A DNA stretch of 64,000 bases from Valencia hispanica (lineage: Eukaryota > Chordata > Actinopteri > Cyprinodontiformes > Valenciidae), in contig OY747721.1 in the NCBI GenBank assembly GCA_963556495.2, positions 14,142,649 to 14,206,648 on the forward strand, given 5' to 3'. Made by a program: the position numbers and the translations under genes. Below, piece after piece: positions 46,811 through 58,345 of the stretch. The notes under the pieces are model-generated. The model worked only from the letters and a program-made list of their open reading frames with translations. It was not told where the DNA came from and searched no databases. Positions within the stretch are counted from its first letter, which is position 1. The number at the start of each line of letters is the position of its first letter.

Positions 46811-47039
46811 CAAGTTTTAAAAAAATGTCTTTGGCTGCACTTGAAATATTGCACACAGAAGGTTCCTCTTGCTAGACAAGTCACTTTCCACTGGCCCTAA
46901 AAACCATATTTAAAACGTCTTAATAAAGAGTAATCCAGAAGCCCAATAGTAAGCAATTGGCAACCAATATCTACAGTAACATTTTTGGCAACTATCAATG
47001 AAAAGGTTTTTGAACTCATTACTGCACTGAGACTGCAAT

Positions 47040-47960
47040 GGAAAAGGTTTTAAATGCCATACATCTCAACAGTGATGCATCAAAAATGTCTGTCCCAGTA
47101 TTAAGGGATTCAGTGCTGCATTTAACACAGCTGATCATAACATTCTGATTAACAGACTAGAAATGTGGGTAGAATTTTTTTCTGGCACTAGATCGGTTAG
47201 GACCCTAACTGGCAGACCTAGACTATCTTGTGTCGTTTGTAAATAACAAATCGGAGCTCAAGACCACATGTGGGGTTTCTCAACACTCCATTCTTGGCCC
47301 ACTTTTATCCAGTATCTATATGTTGCCCCAATCCCAGATTATGTAGTATTAGAAGATCCCCTAGTATGCTGATGACATACATCTTTCTATCTCTTTGTCA
47401 TCATAAGACTAGTCCACAACAATCAATGAGTCAGTGTCTCCATATTATCAGTATGTATGCAGTAAGTATGAATGGGACAGAATTTCCCCCAGGTGGAAAA
47501 CAGGACTCAACTAGACTCAATGAAACACCAGTCATAAAGCTTGCAAATAATTTAGGTGTTGAGATGGACTCAGACCTAAATTTAAACATCTATGCAAAGG
47601 TTATTACTTGGTCAGCCTATAAACATCTTAAAATCTTTGCCAAATTAAAGTGTTTCATATAAAGTCCTAACACAGAAAACCTGGAGCATCTTTCATCTTC
47701 AGGTTACATTGTGGTAATGGTGTCTATACGTGTAAAAAAAAGCTTCCAAAATGCTGCTGCCAGCAATCAATTTGGTTTACCTAGTGTATGAAGAGTGCTA
47801 CACAAAACCTTACCTTGCCTTCTCCAGAGGATTTTTGGAAGGAGAGAATTAATTCAGCCACTAAATATTTCGGTCTAAAACATTAATAGATAAAGATTTA
47901 ACTTTTCACTTGCTTTTTAATGAAGTCAAACCATTTGCAATGACATTAAGATATTCAGCC
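47040..47960 (+). pseudogene. Degraded L2-clade reverse transcriptase
   Basis: Plus-strand relic of a non-LTR reverse transcriptase. A motif readable as FSAAFNTADHNILINRL (about 47110-47160) matches the first catalytic region. GVSQHSILGPLLSSIYM (about 47272-47322) is the next conserved segment. YADD, with the two catalytic Asp, is encoded at 47365-47376. LGVEMDSDLNLN (about 47553-47588) is the segment after it. Frames change several times and stops are present. It belongs to the same broad clade as the minus-strand 3' ends at 35.7 and 54.2 kb but covers the more 5' part of the gene. Confidence 0.8.
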
Positions 47961-49475
47961 AAAGTTTATGAAAACAGTAATGTAGAAAAAGTATCAAAAT
48001 AATGAAATACTGTTTACGAGTTGTGGCATGAAATGGGAGGTTCTAAAAGGGAGGCTGAGGCGCAGAGAGGCGATGGTGACGGATGGACAGAACTGACAGC
48101 ACAGTATTCATCCTGCACGCTAGAGCGCACGTCCTGCTAGTGGCAGTAGACAGAGCAATAAATCACAGGCCCTCCATCCTGTATCTACAGCTTATTACAT
48201 CCACCATGACAAATAAATAATAATCTCTGTCAGCAAAGCCCTTTGCTCAAGGATTGAGTCTGAAAGCGTTTGCTCATCACTCCTTTGCCTGAGCGAAAAC
48301 ACCAAAGGGAGGAAACAGGAAGGCATAGTTTACTGGGCCTCTGAAGCTCTGACTGACACGTTCCAAACAATGGCAAAAAGCTGTTAAAATTAACAACATA
48401 TATATGTGACTGCACATGTGCAAGGTTAATATAGCACGACACACAACTCAAGTCATTAGGACAGTGAACATAACTAGATATTGGTTATATTTACTGTTGC
48501 TCTTTCATGAATTTCAAGGGTTGGAATACTTCATCTCTTCTTTTTTTTAATCACAAAATGTTTCAAATCATTGAACAAATGTTGATATCAGACAAATGTA
48601 ACCTGAACAAATACAAAAATAATTTTTCCAACTAAATTTAAAAATACTTTATTCTAAAAGGGAAATTAAATGTTGTCGTAATCCCATATCACCCAGTTAT
48701 CTTCAAAGTCATTGTGGACGGTGATGCTGTGGGCAGGAAGGATCTACAATAACAGTCGGTGTTGAAATGAATCTGAAGAGGACTGTGACTGAAGACACTG
48801 TTGCTGTATGACAGTCTCATGATTGTCATGACATGCTAACAGCTCAATATTCAATTAGCAGAGACAATATCCCCACAATAACGTGTACTGGATGACAGCA
48901 TCAGTTGTTAGAAAGCACTGCTAATCCACCTCATTTGCTGTTGCTGCACCTCTTTAAATCTCTGTCTGGCCGTATGGTCAGAAAACCGGGTAGAGAGACG
49001 TTGATCCTTGCCCAGTATGATTGATGGAAGAGATGATTTGAACTTTCTCCTTATCTCTTTGCTTTTGGTACTGCTATGTATCCATTTAGCATCCTTTTCA
49101 ACTCCTCTGGGATTTAGGGTTTTACTTCAGGTACTATTTGAGCTTTTGAGATGCTAATCAGCTGCTCCCAGTTGTAAAACAACAAGACCTTGTTGCCACA
49201 TGTTACATATCATAGCAACTGTCTCCAAGTAAAAAAGAGCAAAAATTCCTCCAGGTGTTCAGCATCCAAAACCAGAAGGAATAATTAGCCAAACACAAAA
49301 TGCCGCAACCAAAAGAATCATGAACAAAAGTCTACAAAAAGATCAAATCAGAACTATGGTAGCACATCTACTCCAACATGCTGCCACCATGAGTGGCACA
49401 ATTTCAGAACTCAAGGATTTACTCAAGATTTTTCAGAGGATGATTTTATTTAGTGCAGGAAAAAAGCTATCCAAA
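47961..49475. other. Non-coding DNA, possible conserved block
   Basis: No exon recognised. At 48040-48330 the sequence is balanced and repeat-free (GAGCAATAAATCACAGGCC, GACAAATAAATAATAATC), a weak conserved-block candidate. Confidence 0.4.
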
Positions 49476-49479
49476 CCAC

Positions 49480-49915
49480 CATAGCCCTATGTGGGGGAAA
49501 AAAGAGTTGCCTATTTACTCAGATAACTGGTTGTGCCACTCTTTACAGCAAAAACTGCCATCAAGCATTTGCAATAACCTTTCATCAGTCTTTTACATTG
49601 CTATGGAGGAATATTCGCCCAGTCTTCTTTTAAGAATTGCTTTGATACAGCGATAGTGGACGGTTTTGCATAGTGAATAGCATTGTTAAAAGCATCTGAT
49701 TGATTTCAAGTCCAGACATGGTTCCTTCAAAACCTTTATTTAGTTTTTTAACCATTTAGAAATTGAGTTATTAGTTTGCTTTGGATTATTCAGTTTAAAG
49801 TCACACAAGAATGGCCAGATATTCATTGAGATTTTCAACTGGAAAGCCACATTCATGGTCTCATCACTTGTTCCATGTTGTACAGATCCTGGAGCAGCAA
49901 CACAGTCCAACCAAT
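49480..49915 (-). repeat. Antisense Tc1-like relic
   Basis: AGCCCTATGTGGGGGAAAA, ATAACTGGTTGTGCCACTC, CAAAAACTGCCATCAAGCAT, TGGAGGAATATTCGCCCAG, then after a deletion CATTCATGGTCTC and AGATCCTGGAGCAGCAACAC. It follows the same family as the relic at 30480-32315. Confidence 0.75.
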
Positions 49916-52500
49916 ATATTAGCCCTATCCCTCTCTTAAATGTCAAATTAATATTATTTTTTTTTATATAACAGTAGCAGAATTTAAAGTTTACGTTTTC
50001 TTTAGAACAGTTCTGTGCCATCTCTTTTTATTAAATAATCTAAATACCCAGATGTTACATATCTTATCATTTAAAAGAAATCCTAGAGAAAGTTTCAGAG
50101 TCAGAGGAGTTTCTATGAGAGGAGTCAGTCTTCATACCACTCTCTTCAACACACTTCTCCTGTTTACAAGACAGAAAATTGGCAGTTTGAAAGGTCATGG
50201 CATGGTAACTAAAGTAGTACCAACTCCAAAATTATTCTACACTACTTAAAAAAATAGAAAACAAAATAGAACAAGAAAATACTTTTTTAGGCTATCAATA
50301 TTTCTGTCCAGGTTTGACCTTTCTAGGTGGTGTAGTTGTCAAGCTGGCTCCATGTAGGATGTCGTCCCACAAAAGACACCTTAAAATCCCATTTCTTTGA
50401 GTTTTCACAACTTAAATCAAGGTTTCATCATTGGGAACGTTGTATTATTTGTCAACCATGCAGACCATTTTTTTCTCAGCTTTTTCTTTCAGTTAGCATT
50501 TGGAGCCTTTCGATTAGTTTTTAAAAACTGTATAAAAGTTTAACAAACTGTGTTTCACAGATTCTGATATTACTATGAAATAATGCAGTTCAAATAAAAA
50601 AAATTCTAAGTATTTCAGATTTTGAACTAAGAGCAAAAAAGAGGTAGTTTAGATCTGTTAAAAGTAGTGTTACAGCTCTTTAGTCGAGTATCAAATCAGA
50701 AACTTCAAAATTATGCTGAGCATAAAATTATGCAGAGTTTTTAAATAAATCAGGCTTTGCAGTCTGTTCTAATTCACTTGTATATAAAGGGGAGTTCACA
50801 ATCCAATCTAAGTTTAGAAATACTGATATAATGGCGTGTTTTGAAGAAACTTTTACTACTATTTTATTACTATTTACTATTGACTACTGAACAGAAAATA
50901 TAGACAAATCCAAAGTACGAGAATCTTAAAGCTAAATCTTCATAAACATTCCGTGCTACTACTCACTCCAGAAATAAATATACCATGTAGCTTAGATATG
51001 CAGGACATTAAGATACTGTTTAAACATTGAAGATGTAAAACTGTCTGGATTTAACTACATCAAATATAATTTTCTATTTGGATAGATTCAGCATTTATCT
51101 AATTGTTTAATCGATGAATGTGCCATGCCGCTGGCTGTGTTGTTGGGATCAATATAAATTGATTTACATGTGTCTGCAGAGAAACACATCCTCATCACAA
51201 CATGTCTCGCTCTTTGCCTCTTCCTCCTTCTACTCCTCCCGTAACATTATTTGGAGGACACAAGCTGTAAAGCTCATTTCAGGCCTTTGTCCTTCCAGCC
51301 CTCATGTTTCTGTAAATTACATAAGACCATTTAATCATGCTTAGATGAGGAACCATTTACTTTGGACCGTCCTTCAATAAAAATTAAAAGCTCTTATTAA
51401 AACTGGAACGAGAGCGAGACGCCCTCCCCTAAGTCAAAGACTGCTCTTGTTTCAAAAGACGAGCCTGAACACTTTTTGGGTTCGTTTTATTTTGACTTTT
51501 AGAGACAACTTGAGGCCTCGGAAATAAAATGAAATGCACATGAGAGTGTGCTGTCATAAAGGTTAGTGAACTGTAAATGGTGCTCTCCATCTTCTCTTGT
51601 AGTAGGTGTAAAATTGTAAACATGCCGGGGGATGTGAGTAAGCCCTGAAGGGCTGCATAAACATTAATCATATGATCACTCTGCAGTGATTAATCACGAG
51701 TGCCCGATCACACTATCATCTCCAACAGAAAATAAAGAGCTTATTATTGCTGTCTCACAACACCGACTGTCACCATGAAATGCAGCTATTATAAAAGCAC
51801 ACAGAGACATACTTACACAACTGCTCATGCCAATGAGTTATGTTTGATTCACAAAAACTCTGGAGCTTCTAAATGTAGTTGAGTGACACGCTTTATTTTA
51901 TCAGTATAAGATCAGTTTTGAAAAAACTGCCCCTTGTCCCGTTACTAAACAATCATGTTCTAGACCTGGCAGTACAAGTTCTTCTTGACAGTGACAGGTG
52001 TTTTTTGCTAAGATAAGTTACTAGGGCAAGAAAGGTAATATAATGTTCTGACAATGCGTCACCTAAAGAATGCATAGTGTCGGGATTCATTTTCCACCAA
52101 CATGAATGGACTGCATCTCCCAGCATCCCTTGCGCCGCCCTCAAAGCATTCTCATTGGTCTGTGGCCAGTGATGACATCACAGAGTAGATAAAGTAGCGC
52201 AGAACATGAAATCATTGTCTTTCCCCTGCTCATCGCTGAGCTGAATGGAGACACTCAATTGAATTGCTAGCAACTTTCCCTCTTGTGTTCCGAGCTGCTG
52301 GACCAGGAACGAACTCCCCTGAAAACTTCTAAGTATTACCTGCCAAGCTATCCGGCTTCCCATTTGTGTATCTAGGAAGTCTGCTGGCATCTGAGATATA
52401 CCAAGATAGCTCTCTGAAGATAGGCCCAATTCCGGTCATTGCCTGCACTTGGACGGGTCCATCTCTGACCTCGGCTGGGGACAAGACGACTGATCCATAT
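49916..52500. other. Non-coding DNA with a dyad-rich candidate block
   Basis: No exon recognised. 49990-51080 is AT-rich. At 51360-51720 the sequence is balanced and repeat-free and contains the dyad ATTAATCA ... TGATTAAT (51663-51694), with a nested ATCACT/AGTGAT pair, typical of homeodomain dimer sites. A candidate regulatory block. Confidence 0.4.
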
Positions 52501-52504
52501 TAAG

Positions 52505-53112
52505 GAAATAATGAATGGGATCATGTATTGTGAGATTTTGTGCAAAAAACTCCTTCCATCAGTGAGAGCATTAAGATGAAATGTGGCTGGATCTTCCAGC
52601 ATGATAATGATCCCAAACACACACCCCAGGCAATGGAGTGGCGGCTATGTAAAAAGCATTTCAAGGTTCTGGAGTGGCCTAGCCAGACTCCAGATCTCAA
52701 TCCAATAGAGAATCTGTGGAGGGAGTTGAAAGTTTGTGTTGCCAGCGACAGCAGCAAAACATCACAGCTCTAGAGAAGATCTGCATTGAAGAATAGGCCA
52801 AAATATCAGCTACAGTGTGTGCAAACCTCCTGGTGAAGACCTACAGGAAATGTTTGACCGCTGTCAATGCTAACCAAAGTTGCATTTCAAAGTATTAAGG
52901 GGAACTTTAGTTATTGACCAAATACTTATTTTCTGCACCATTATACAAATAAGTCCTTCAAAAATCATACAATGTGATTTCCTGGATTTTTTTTTTACAT
53001 TCTGTCTCTCACAGTTGAAGTGCACCTATAATGAAAATTGCAGACCTCTCTTATCCTTTTAAGTGGGAAAATGTGAACAATCGGTGACTGCCAAATACTT
53101 TCTTGCCCCACT
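52505..53112 (+). pseudogene. Tc1-like element, 3' half with terminus
   Basis: An open stretch 52540-52773 encodes [13 protein letters not shown] with the second catalytic Asp at 52603 and [11 protein letters not shown] with the catalytic Glu at 52708, 34 residues between, as in DD34E. A frameshift and stops follow. The C-terminus is recognisable to about 52895 (tail ending SKY-like). The AT-rich 3' region and the terminus CCAAATACTTTCTTGCCCCAC (about 53091-53111) close the element. The 5' half, including the first Asp, is missing. It differs in family from the 18158 element. Confidence 0.85.
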
Positions 53113-54060
53113 TCATGTATACTTCTGAATTGGAAGAAACTAAAAAATAAATAAATGAACAATTATCTAAAATATGTTATGTCCATTTATTCAAAATGGC
53201 TGCATGCCCTCAGAGTGTACTGCATGTAAATATCTATCTGCCGAGGGTAAATTGTACCTTGGTTGACTATATGTACTAATTAGGTGACTTCTAAAGGCAT
53301 TTCTTGGTACTGGACTTACTTAGGGGTGTTTAATGGGCTAAATATATATATATATATATATATACACGTATATATTTTTTACGTGAGTGATTTACTAATA
53401 ATGACTGAAAAGAAACACCATTTTCATTAGTGTAATATTTAGGGCGTTTCCCTTTGCCGCAATGACAGCTTGACAGCGACGTCTCACGCTCCTCACAAGC
53501 CTCATGATGTTGTCCTGACGCAAAGCGTTCCACTCTTCCACAAGTGCTACACACAGTTCTGCCAGGTCTATATGGGTAAGTGTTTGCTGTGCAAAGCACT
53601 ACTAAAAACAATGGGTATTAATTATTTAAAACAAAGCATTACCAGGCATCTCCATGATGTCTATTCTTGCAACTGTTTAAATAGATAAACATGGCACCTT
53701 CAACCATCTGGAATTTCTTTCCGAGGGTAAATTAGACAATTCTCGTCTTGCTATTTTTGCTGATTTCTTATGATGTCAAGGAAGAAGTGTGTTTTAAGTG
53801 TCACTTTAAAATACACCCACAAGTGTGCCTACATATTAACCAAACCCAGAAGCTTACAAATGACACCGGGACCTTCCCATATTTAAAACATAGTTATCAT
53901 AGTGTATGTAAGCTTACAAATTTGTGGTATTTAGGAAATAGAAATCATTTTGGTAATCCTTACTGACCTGAAACAGGAAATGTTTAGTTCAGTTAATGTA
54001 TAAACGTGAAAATAAATGTAGATTCTTTTTGTATCCCATATGTAAATATTTGGTTTCTAC
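53113..54060. other. Non-coding DNA with microsatellite and possible old transposon piece
   Basis: A TA array lies at 53341-53364, continuing into CACGTATATAT. The segment 53440-53580 (CAGCGACGTCTCACGCTCC, CAAAGCGTTCCACTCTTCC) resembles antisense Tc1/mariner-type sequence but too weakly to classify. Nothing else is recognised. Confidence 0.45.
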
Positions 54061-54235
54061 TGTAAATCCAGCTCTTCTGTGAAGGCCTCAGAGGTTGGCT
54101 TAAGACCAAACAGCAACACTAAAACAAAACCAGAGAGATGAGGGGAAAACTTTAAAGCATGGTTATATTGTAACACAGTATATAAAACTTTAAACATTTC
54201 ACAGATCAATGTTCAGTCCATCATCTGAAAATGGT

Positions 54236-54693
54236 AGGCAAGGCAATTTTATTTGTATAGCACACTTTCAACAACAAGGCAATTCAAAGTGCTTTACATG
54301 TGCTTTAGGGGATAGAGTAAAAACTGCAATAAAGCATAAAACACACAAAAAACATTGGACACATTAAAACATTACTCATAGGCAGCTCTAAACAGATGGA
54401 ATTTTAGCATTGATTTAAAACAGCTCAGTGTTTTAGCAGCTTTACAGTCGTCTGAAAGTTTGTTCCAGATAAGAAGAGCATAGAAGCTGAAAGCTGCTTC
54501 TCCATGTTTGGTCCTAATTCTAGGGATGCTAAGCAGACTGGAATTAGAGGACCTGAGTAGTCTGGGGGGTTGGTATACTAACAAGTATTTATAACTGGGG
54601 TGATGTGCTCTACTTTCCTGGTTCTAATGAGGAACCAAGCTGCAGCATTCTGGATCAGCAGCAGCTGTCTGATTGACTCTTTAGGCCGACCTG
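54236..54693 (-). pseudogene. L2-clade LINE 3' end inserted in the Tc1 relic
   Basis: Minus strand: GRPKESIRQLLLIQNAAAWF and IRTRKVEHITP (54693 down to 54597), then after a deletion a frame with SLLSIPRIRTKHGEAAFSF, LIWNKLSDDCKAA and LFRAAYE (to 54372), then the 3' UTR ending at 54236 in CAAATAAAATTGCCTTGCC. It is 5' truncated, as usual for target-primed insertions, and is the same family as the copy at 35666-36425. Confidence 0.85.
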
Positions 54694-54916
54694 GAGAGCA
54701 GGAGAGCTACCGATTAATGACCATTCAAATGCTGGAAAGAAAACCACAATTGGCCATGTTTGCAGTTTGCCACAAGCAGGGCTGGAGTTGAAATTCAGCC
54801 TGGGAGCTTGGTTCAGAGATGCCTTTTATTTGATCGTATGAAGGAGGCAAGTGGAACCATAACTTTAACAAATATACTTTTATTGGTAGTATAACAGGTT
54901 TTTATGGTGTCATGAC

Positions 54917-55650
54917 CAGAGGTGGGTAGTAACTAGATACATTTACTCAATTAGCCTACATTAACTTGAGTAATTTTATTGCATCATATCTTTTACTTAA
55001 GTAAAAGTAATTATTAAAAGTAATTATTATGAAGAATCGCTACTTCCACTTGAGAAAAAAAATCTGGATATTCTACCTACTGTGAGTACTTTCACTGATT
55101 CAAAACAAACTTATTCTAACCATAAATGCATCAGAAAAGGACACAAACCTACAGTTTTTGTTAAAGTGAGACCGCTTGTTTGTACACAAGCTTTGTTGTT
55201 CTACTGTTATTTTCTAGCTGCTGAACTTTGCAGATTAACCGAATCTATGGTAAACATAGCTACATTACTTGTTATATTAGTTTAATAAGTTTTATGATGA
55301 AAATTTTGACTTTAAAAAAGTTTCGTCTGCTTCAAATGTGTTATTTTATCATTATTTTGATATGTATCAATTCTTTCATTGTACTCTTTAAAATACCAGA
55401 ATTTACACATGACTTTATATTTTTGTCTGTCTGATGAAATCAATTTCAAGAAATGAGTTCCAATACAGTTGAGCTGATGTTCTGATCATTTACACAAGTA
55501 GCCTACTTGATCAGGCTTTACACATTACTATTTTACTCTTACTTGGGTAATTTTTTGGACGGCTACTTTTAATTTTTACTCAAACAAGAATATGTTGAAG
55601 TTGTGCTACTTTTACTTGAGAACAATTTTTTTGTAGTCTACCCACCTCTG
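54917..55650. mobile_element. hAT-type MITE with CAGAGGTGGGTAG ends
   Basis: The ends CAGAGGTGGGTAGTAA and, inverted, CAGAGGTGGGTAGACTAC belong to a common fish hAT-like MITE with threonine-codon-like TTTACTC repeats near both ends. The flanking 8-mers GTCATGAC and GTTGCAAC differ at four positions, all transitions, so a decayed target duplication is possible. The interior is AT-rich without a transposase. Confidence 0.8.
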
Positions 55651-55835
55651 GTTGCAACGTAAAAACATGCCGGGGTACTTACAAGTTGACCCAACTTCAA
55701 CCTTCTGACCTACATACAAAAAAACTATGTGTGGCAGCAAATGTCCTAAAAGTCACTGCGGTAAAACACGGCAATGGCAGAATCATGCTGCAGAGAGACT
55801 TTTCTTGAGCAGGTACAGGGAAGCTAGTCTGTGCC

Positions 55836-55998
55836 AACAATGAAACATGACTTTTACTTGAACTCTAATATCTAAATCTTTCCTTTAGTTTACAATAAAC
55901 TTTTTTTGGCAGATGAAGTTTGTATTTTTAAATAAACTTCAACCTGCATATAATTTTCTCAGCTTTCAAAAAATGTTTGAATTTTTTTTTATTCCAAA
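55836..55998. other. Short unannotated stretch
   Basis: AT-rich with poly-T; nothing recognised. Confidence 0.5.
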
Positions 55999-56006
55999 CA
56001 CAGAAC

Positions 56007-56955
56007 TAGGGGTGGGAATTATGTTTTTGTCAATATCAATGCCATTCTAGATTCTAGCCTATCAATCTAATTCCTTATCAATTCCTGAGTAGTTCAATAA
56101 GAGGCTAAAAATTAATTCTCCACAGTTTCCTTTACCAAGAGCAACAATTTAATTTTTTGCCAAAATTATATCTGCACAAGACTGGGAACATTCACATATT
56201 AAACTGATGAGGGATTATATTTGGGATTTAAGACCCTCACCATCTCCCTAAAATCATTTGTCAATAATATTTACAGTGGTTAGGATATGATAAACAATTT
56301 AGCATATAATTCTCATTATGAATTAACCACCAGAAAAACAAATACTGACTTTACTTTTAAAAGTTCACCGTAGATTGGCCGTATGGGCTAAAATTAGCTG
56401 ATAGCATTCTAGCTAGTTACACCACCTACTGAAAATGGGGTAGCTGTACAGTGGAGAAGGGATGTATGCCTTTCACCACGAACATGGTAACCGCCGTGTT
56501 GAAATTCCTGCATCTTCTCCTTACACATAGCTCCCTGAGTATTGGGCGCTGTTTGTAAAGTTTGGCAACGGAGATCACAGAGGAGCTTGTTTGATTGGCT
56601 ATATTAGCACTTATAATGAAGGCGTTCAAGCATGACATTCTTGGTACTTAGTTTAATGCTGGGTAGACAAATGTTTTAGCATAGTGCTGGTATTTGCACG
56701 ATATTATAGCACACCAGAATTCTTATCTCATGTAGTGAAATGGAGCCAGGAATTAGATCGCTTTCTCCTTTCCATGATGCTGCTTATCTGAAGGGCTGAT
56801 TTGTTGTGGAGAGCGTAATTGTAACATAAATCAGAAAAGCTGGAATCAAAAGGATCTTAAAAAAGAATTGATAACACTGGAGGCGTACAATGCTGATGGA
56901 ATTGGTCGGTTGGGATAGGTTATAAGTCGGAACCGGTTCTCAATTCCCAACCCTA
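56007..56955. mobile_element. hAT MITE with perfect 8-bp target duplication
   Basis: The ends TAGGGGTGGGAATT and, inverted, TAGGGTTGGGAATTGAG are flanked by identical CACAGAAC (55999-56006 and 56956-56963). Sub-terminal strings such as ATCAATTC and GGAACCGG, related to the ends, occur on both sides. At 949 bp it has no transposase domain; the 70-codon minus frame at 56426-56638 is not recognisable. The identical duplication suggests a younger insertion than the others here. Confidence 0.9.
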
Positions 56956-56963
56956 CACAGAAC

Positions 56964-58020
56964 CCAGTAAAACCTTTCTTTCTAAATCCAAGCCTAAGCA
57001 AAGATTGAGAGAAAATCTATCTGTCAGCTTTCCTTTATTGTAAAAATGTCGGCAATAAAAGTATGTTAAAGACCTGACAACCTCTGACAGAGAAAGTTGA
57101 AGCAGCACCTTGCACAGAAAAAGACGGAGCCTAATTAACATGTTTTTGAGAGACTGTAAATCTTCCCAAAGCAAACTCAGTACCTGAGCTTGCGGGAAGG
57201 ACTCAAATTCCACACTGTGTAGGAGTGAATATATGCCGAGAAGTAAACCACATGTCAGGCCAAAAGCTTGACAGATATGAGTTAGCTGCTGTCAGTCTAA
57301 ATTCACGCCAATCATTCCTCAAAGGATAATGAGTCACTAAATCATCTGACTGTACTGGCAATTTACCATAATTCTGGGATTTGCAGTTATTTTCCATGTC
57401 ACGGGATGAACAAAGCGCACAGACTTAGGTGGGAGAAGCCTGATAAGAGCTGGTTACATTAAAGGGGTCAGGAGTTCATGCCCTTCTCTTCAACTCCTCA
57501 GGCGGGATTTTAAACTCCTGACCTTCTGAAAAGGGGGTGGTCTGACATGCACAGTAGCTACATTTACAAATGCATGCCGACTCCATGCCAGCAAAGCAGA
57601 TTTGAGATGAATCTGATAACATCTCACTTTGGAAAGGAGCTGCTCAGCTAGGCCTTTGTATTTATGGACAAGTCTCGTGGCTCTCCCCTCCTTCCCCCAA
57701 AACAGCAGCACCACCATAAATCATGTTAATTGGTTTACTGATCAAATGTCTGTCAAGCCCTATTCATGTAAAGCTGAGACAACCCCAGTTACTGTTTAAT
57801 CTTTGTCCTGCAATAGTTCATCTGTTTAACTGATTTCTGTTGGGGAGGGGGAGAGAAAAGAAGTTGTTTTCTATAAAACAGCTCAGCGATGCAAATTTTA
57901 GACACAGCGTGGCTGACCAAAATGATAAATAAAAAGACTTTTTTTTTAAACATAATCAGATCAACTCATTAGACTAGATTTTCTTTTCTCCAGCAAAACA
58001 ACATTTTGAAGCAGTAAACT
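56964..58020. other. Non-coding DNA, possible conserved block
   Basis: No exon recognised. 57140-57720 is balanced in composition and repeat-free and may be a conserved block. Overlapping short frames on the minus strand carry no known motif. Confidence 0.4.
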
Positions 58021-58029
58021 GTTATGATT

Positions 58030-58345
58030 TTTAACTTTAAGTTAGCTGCGAGTCAAATAGGAGACACTGTGAACACATGGAAGAAGGTGCTCTGCTCACA
58101 TGAAAACAAAACTGAACTTTTTGGCCTACACGGCAAAAACAATGCTGCACATAACTCTGAATTCACTCTCATCACTGTGGAACATGTTGGTGGCTGCATC
58201 ATGTTGTGGAGATGCTTTAACTCAGCAGGGACAGGAAAGCTACTAAGAGCTGAAAAGAAAATGGATGGAGCGACATTGGAATGGTTTAGATCAGTGGTTC
58301 TCAAAATGTGAAAGTTCAAGGGGTAGGAATACTTTTGGCAGGACC
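58030..58345 (+). pseudogene. Tc1-like relic with central deletion
   Basis: A 95-codon frame (58024-58311) encodes NTWKKVLCSHENKTELFG, where the usual first catalytic Asp (S-D-E-T-K) reads S-H-E-N-K, then HVGGCIMLWRCFNSAGTGKL. After KKMDGA it jumps straight to TLEWF, skipping the second Asp. Then, after another deletion, it reaches the terminus AAAGTTCAAGGGGTAGGAAT and ACTTTTGGCA. Dead. Confidence 0.85.

Larger units (their letters stand above)
54063..55835 (+). pseudogene. Decayed Tc1 relic split by an L2 LINE end and a hAT MITE
   Basis: Pieces of one element in order: CTGTGAAGGCCTCAGAGGTT (about 54076) through TCCATCATCTGAAAATGG (about 54217); then, beyond the LINE, AGCAGGAGAGCTACCGATTA and GAAAGAAAACCACAATTGGC to TGCAGTTTGCCACAAGCAG (about 54760-54778); then, beyond the hAT MITE, AAACTATGTGTGGCAGC and ACGGCAATGGCAGAATCATG to CAGGTACAGGGAAGCTAG (about 55810-55827). 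All follow the sequence order of the 18158-19714 family. Part of the interval 54779-54916 and 55651-55705 is not recognisable. No open frame remains. Confidence 0.75.

Noticed and set aside
53330..53611. 93-codon minus-strand frame as a gene
   Set aside because: It runs into the TA array and overlaps a stretch that looks like an old antisense transposon fragment.
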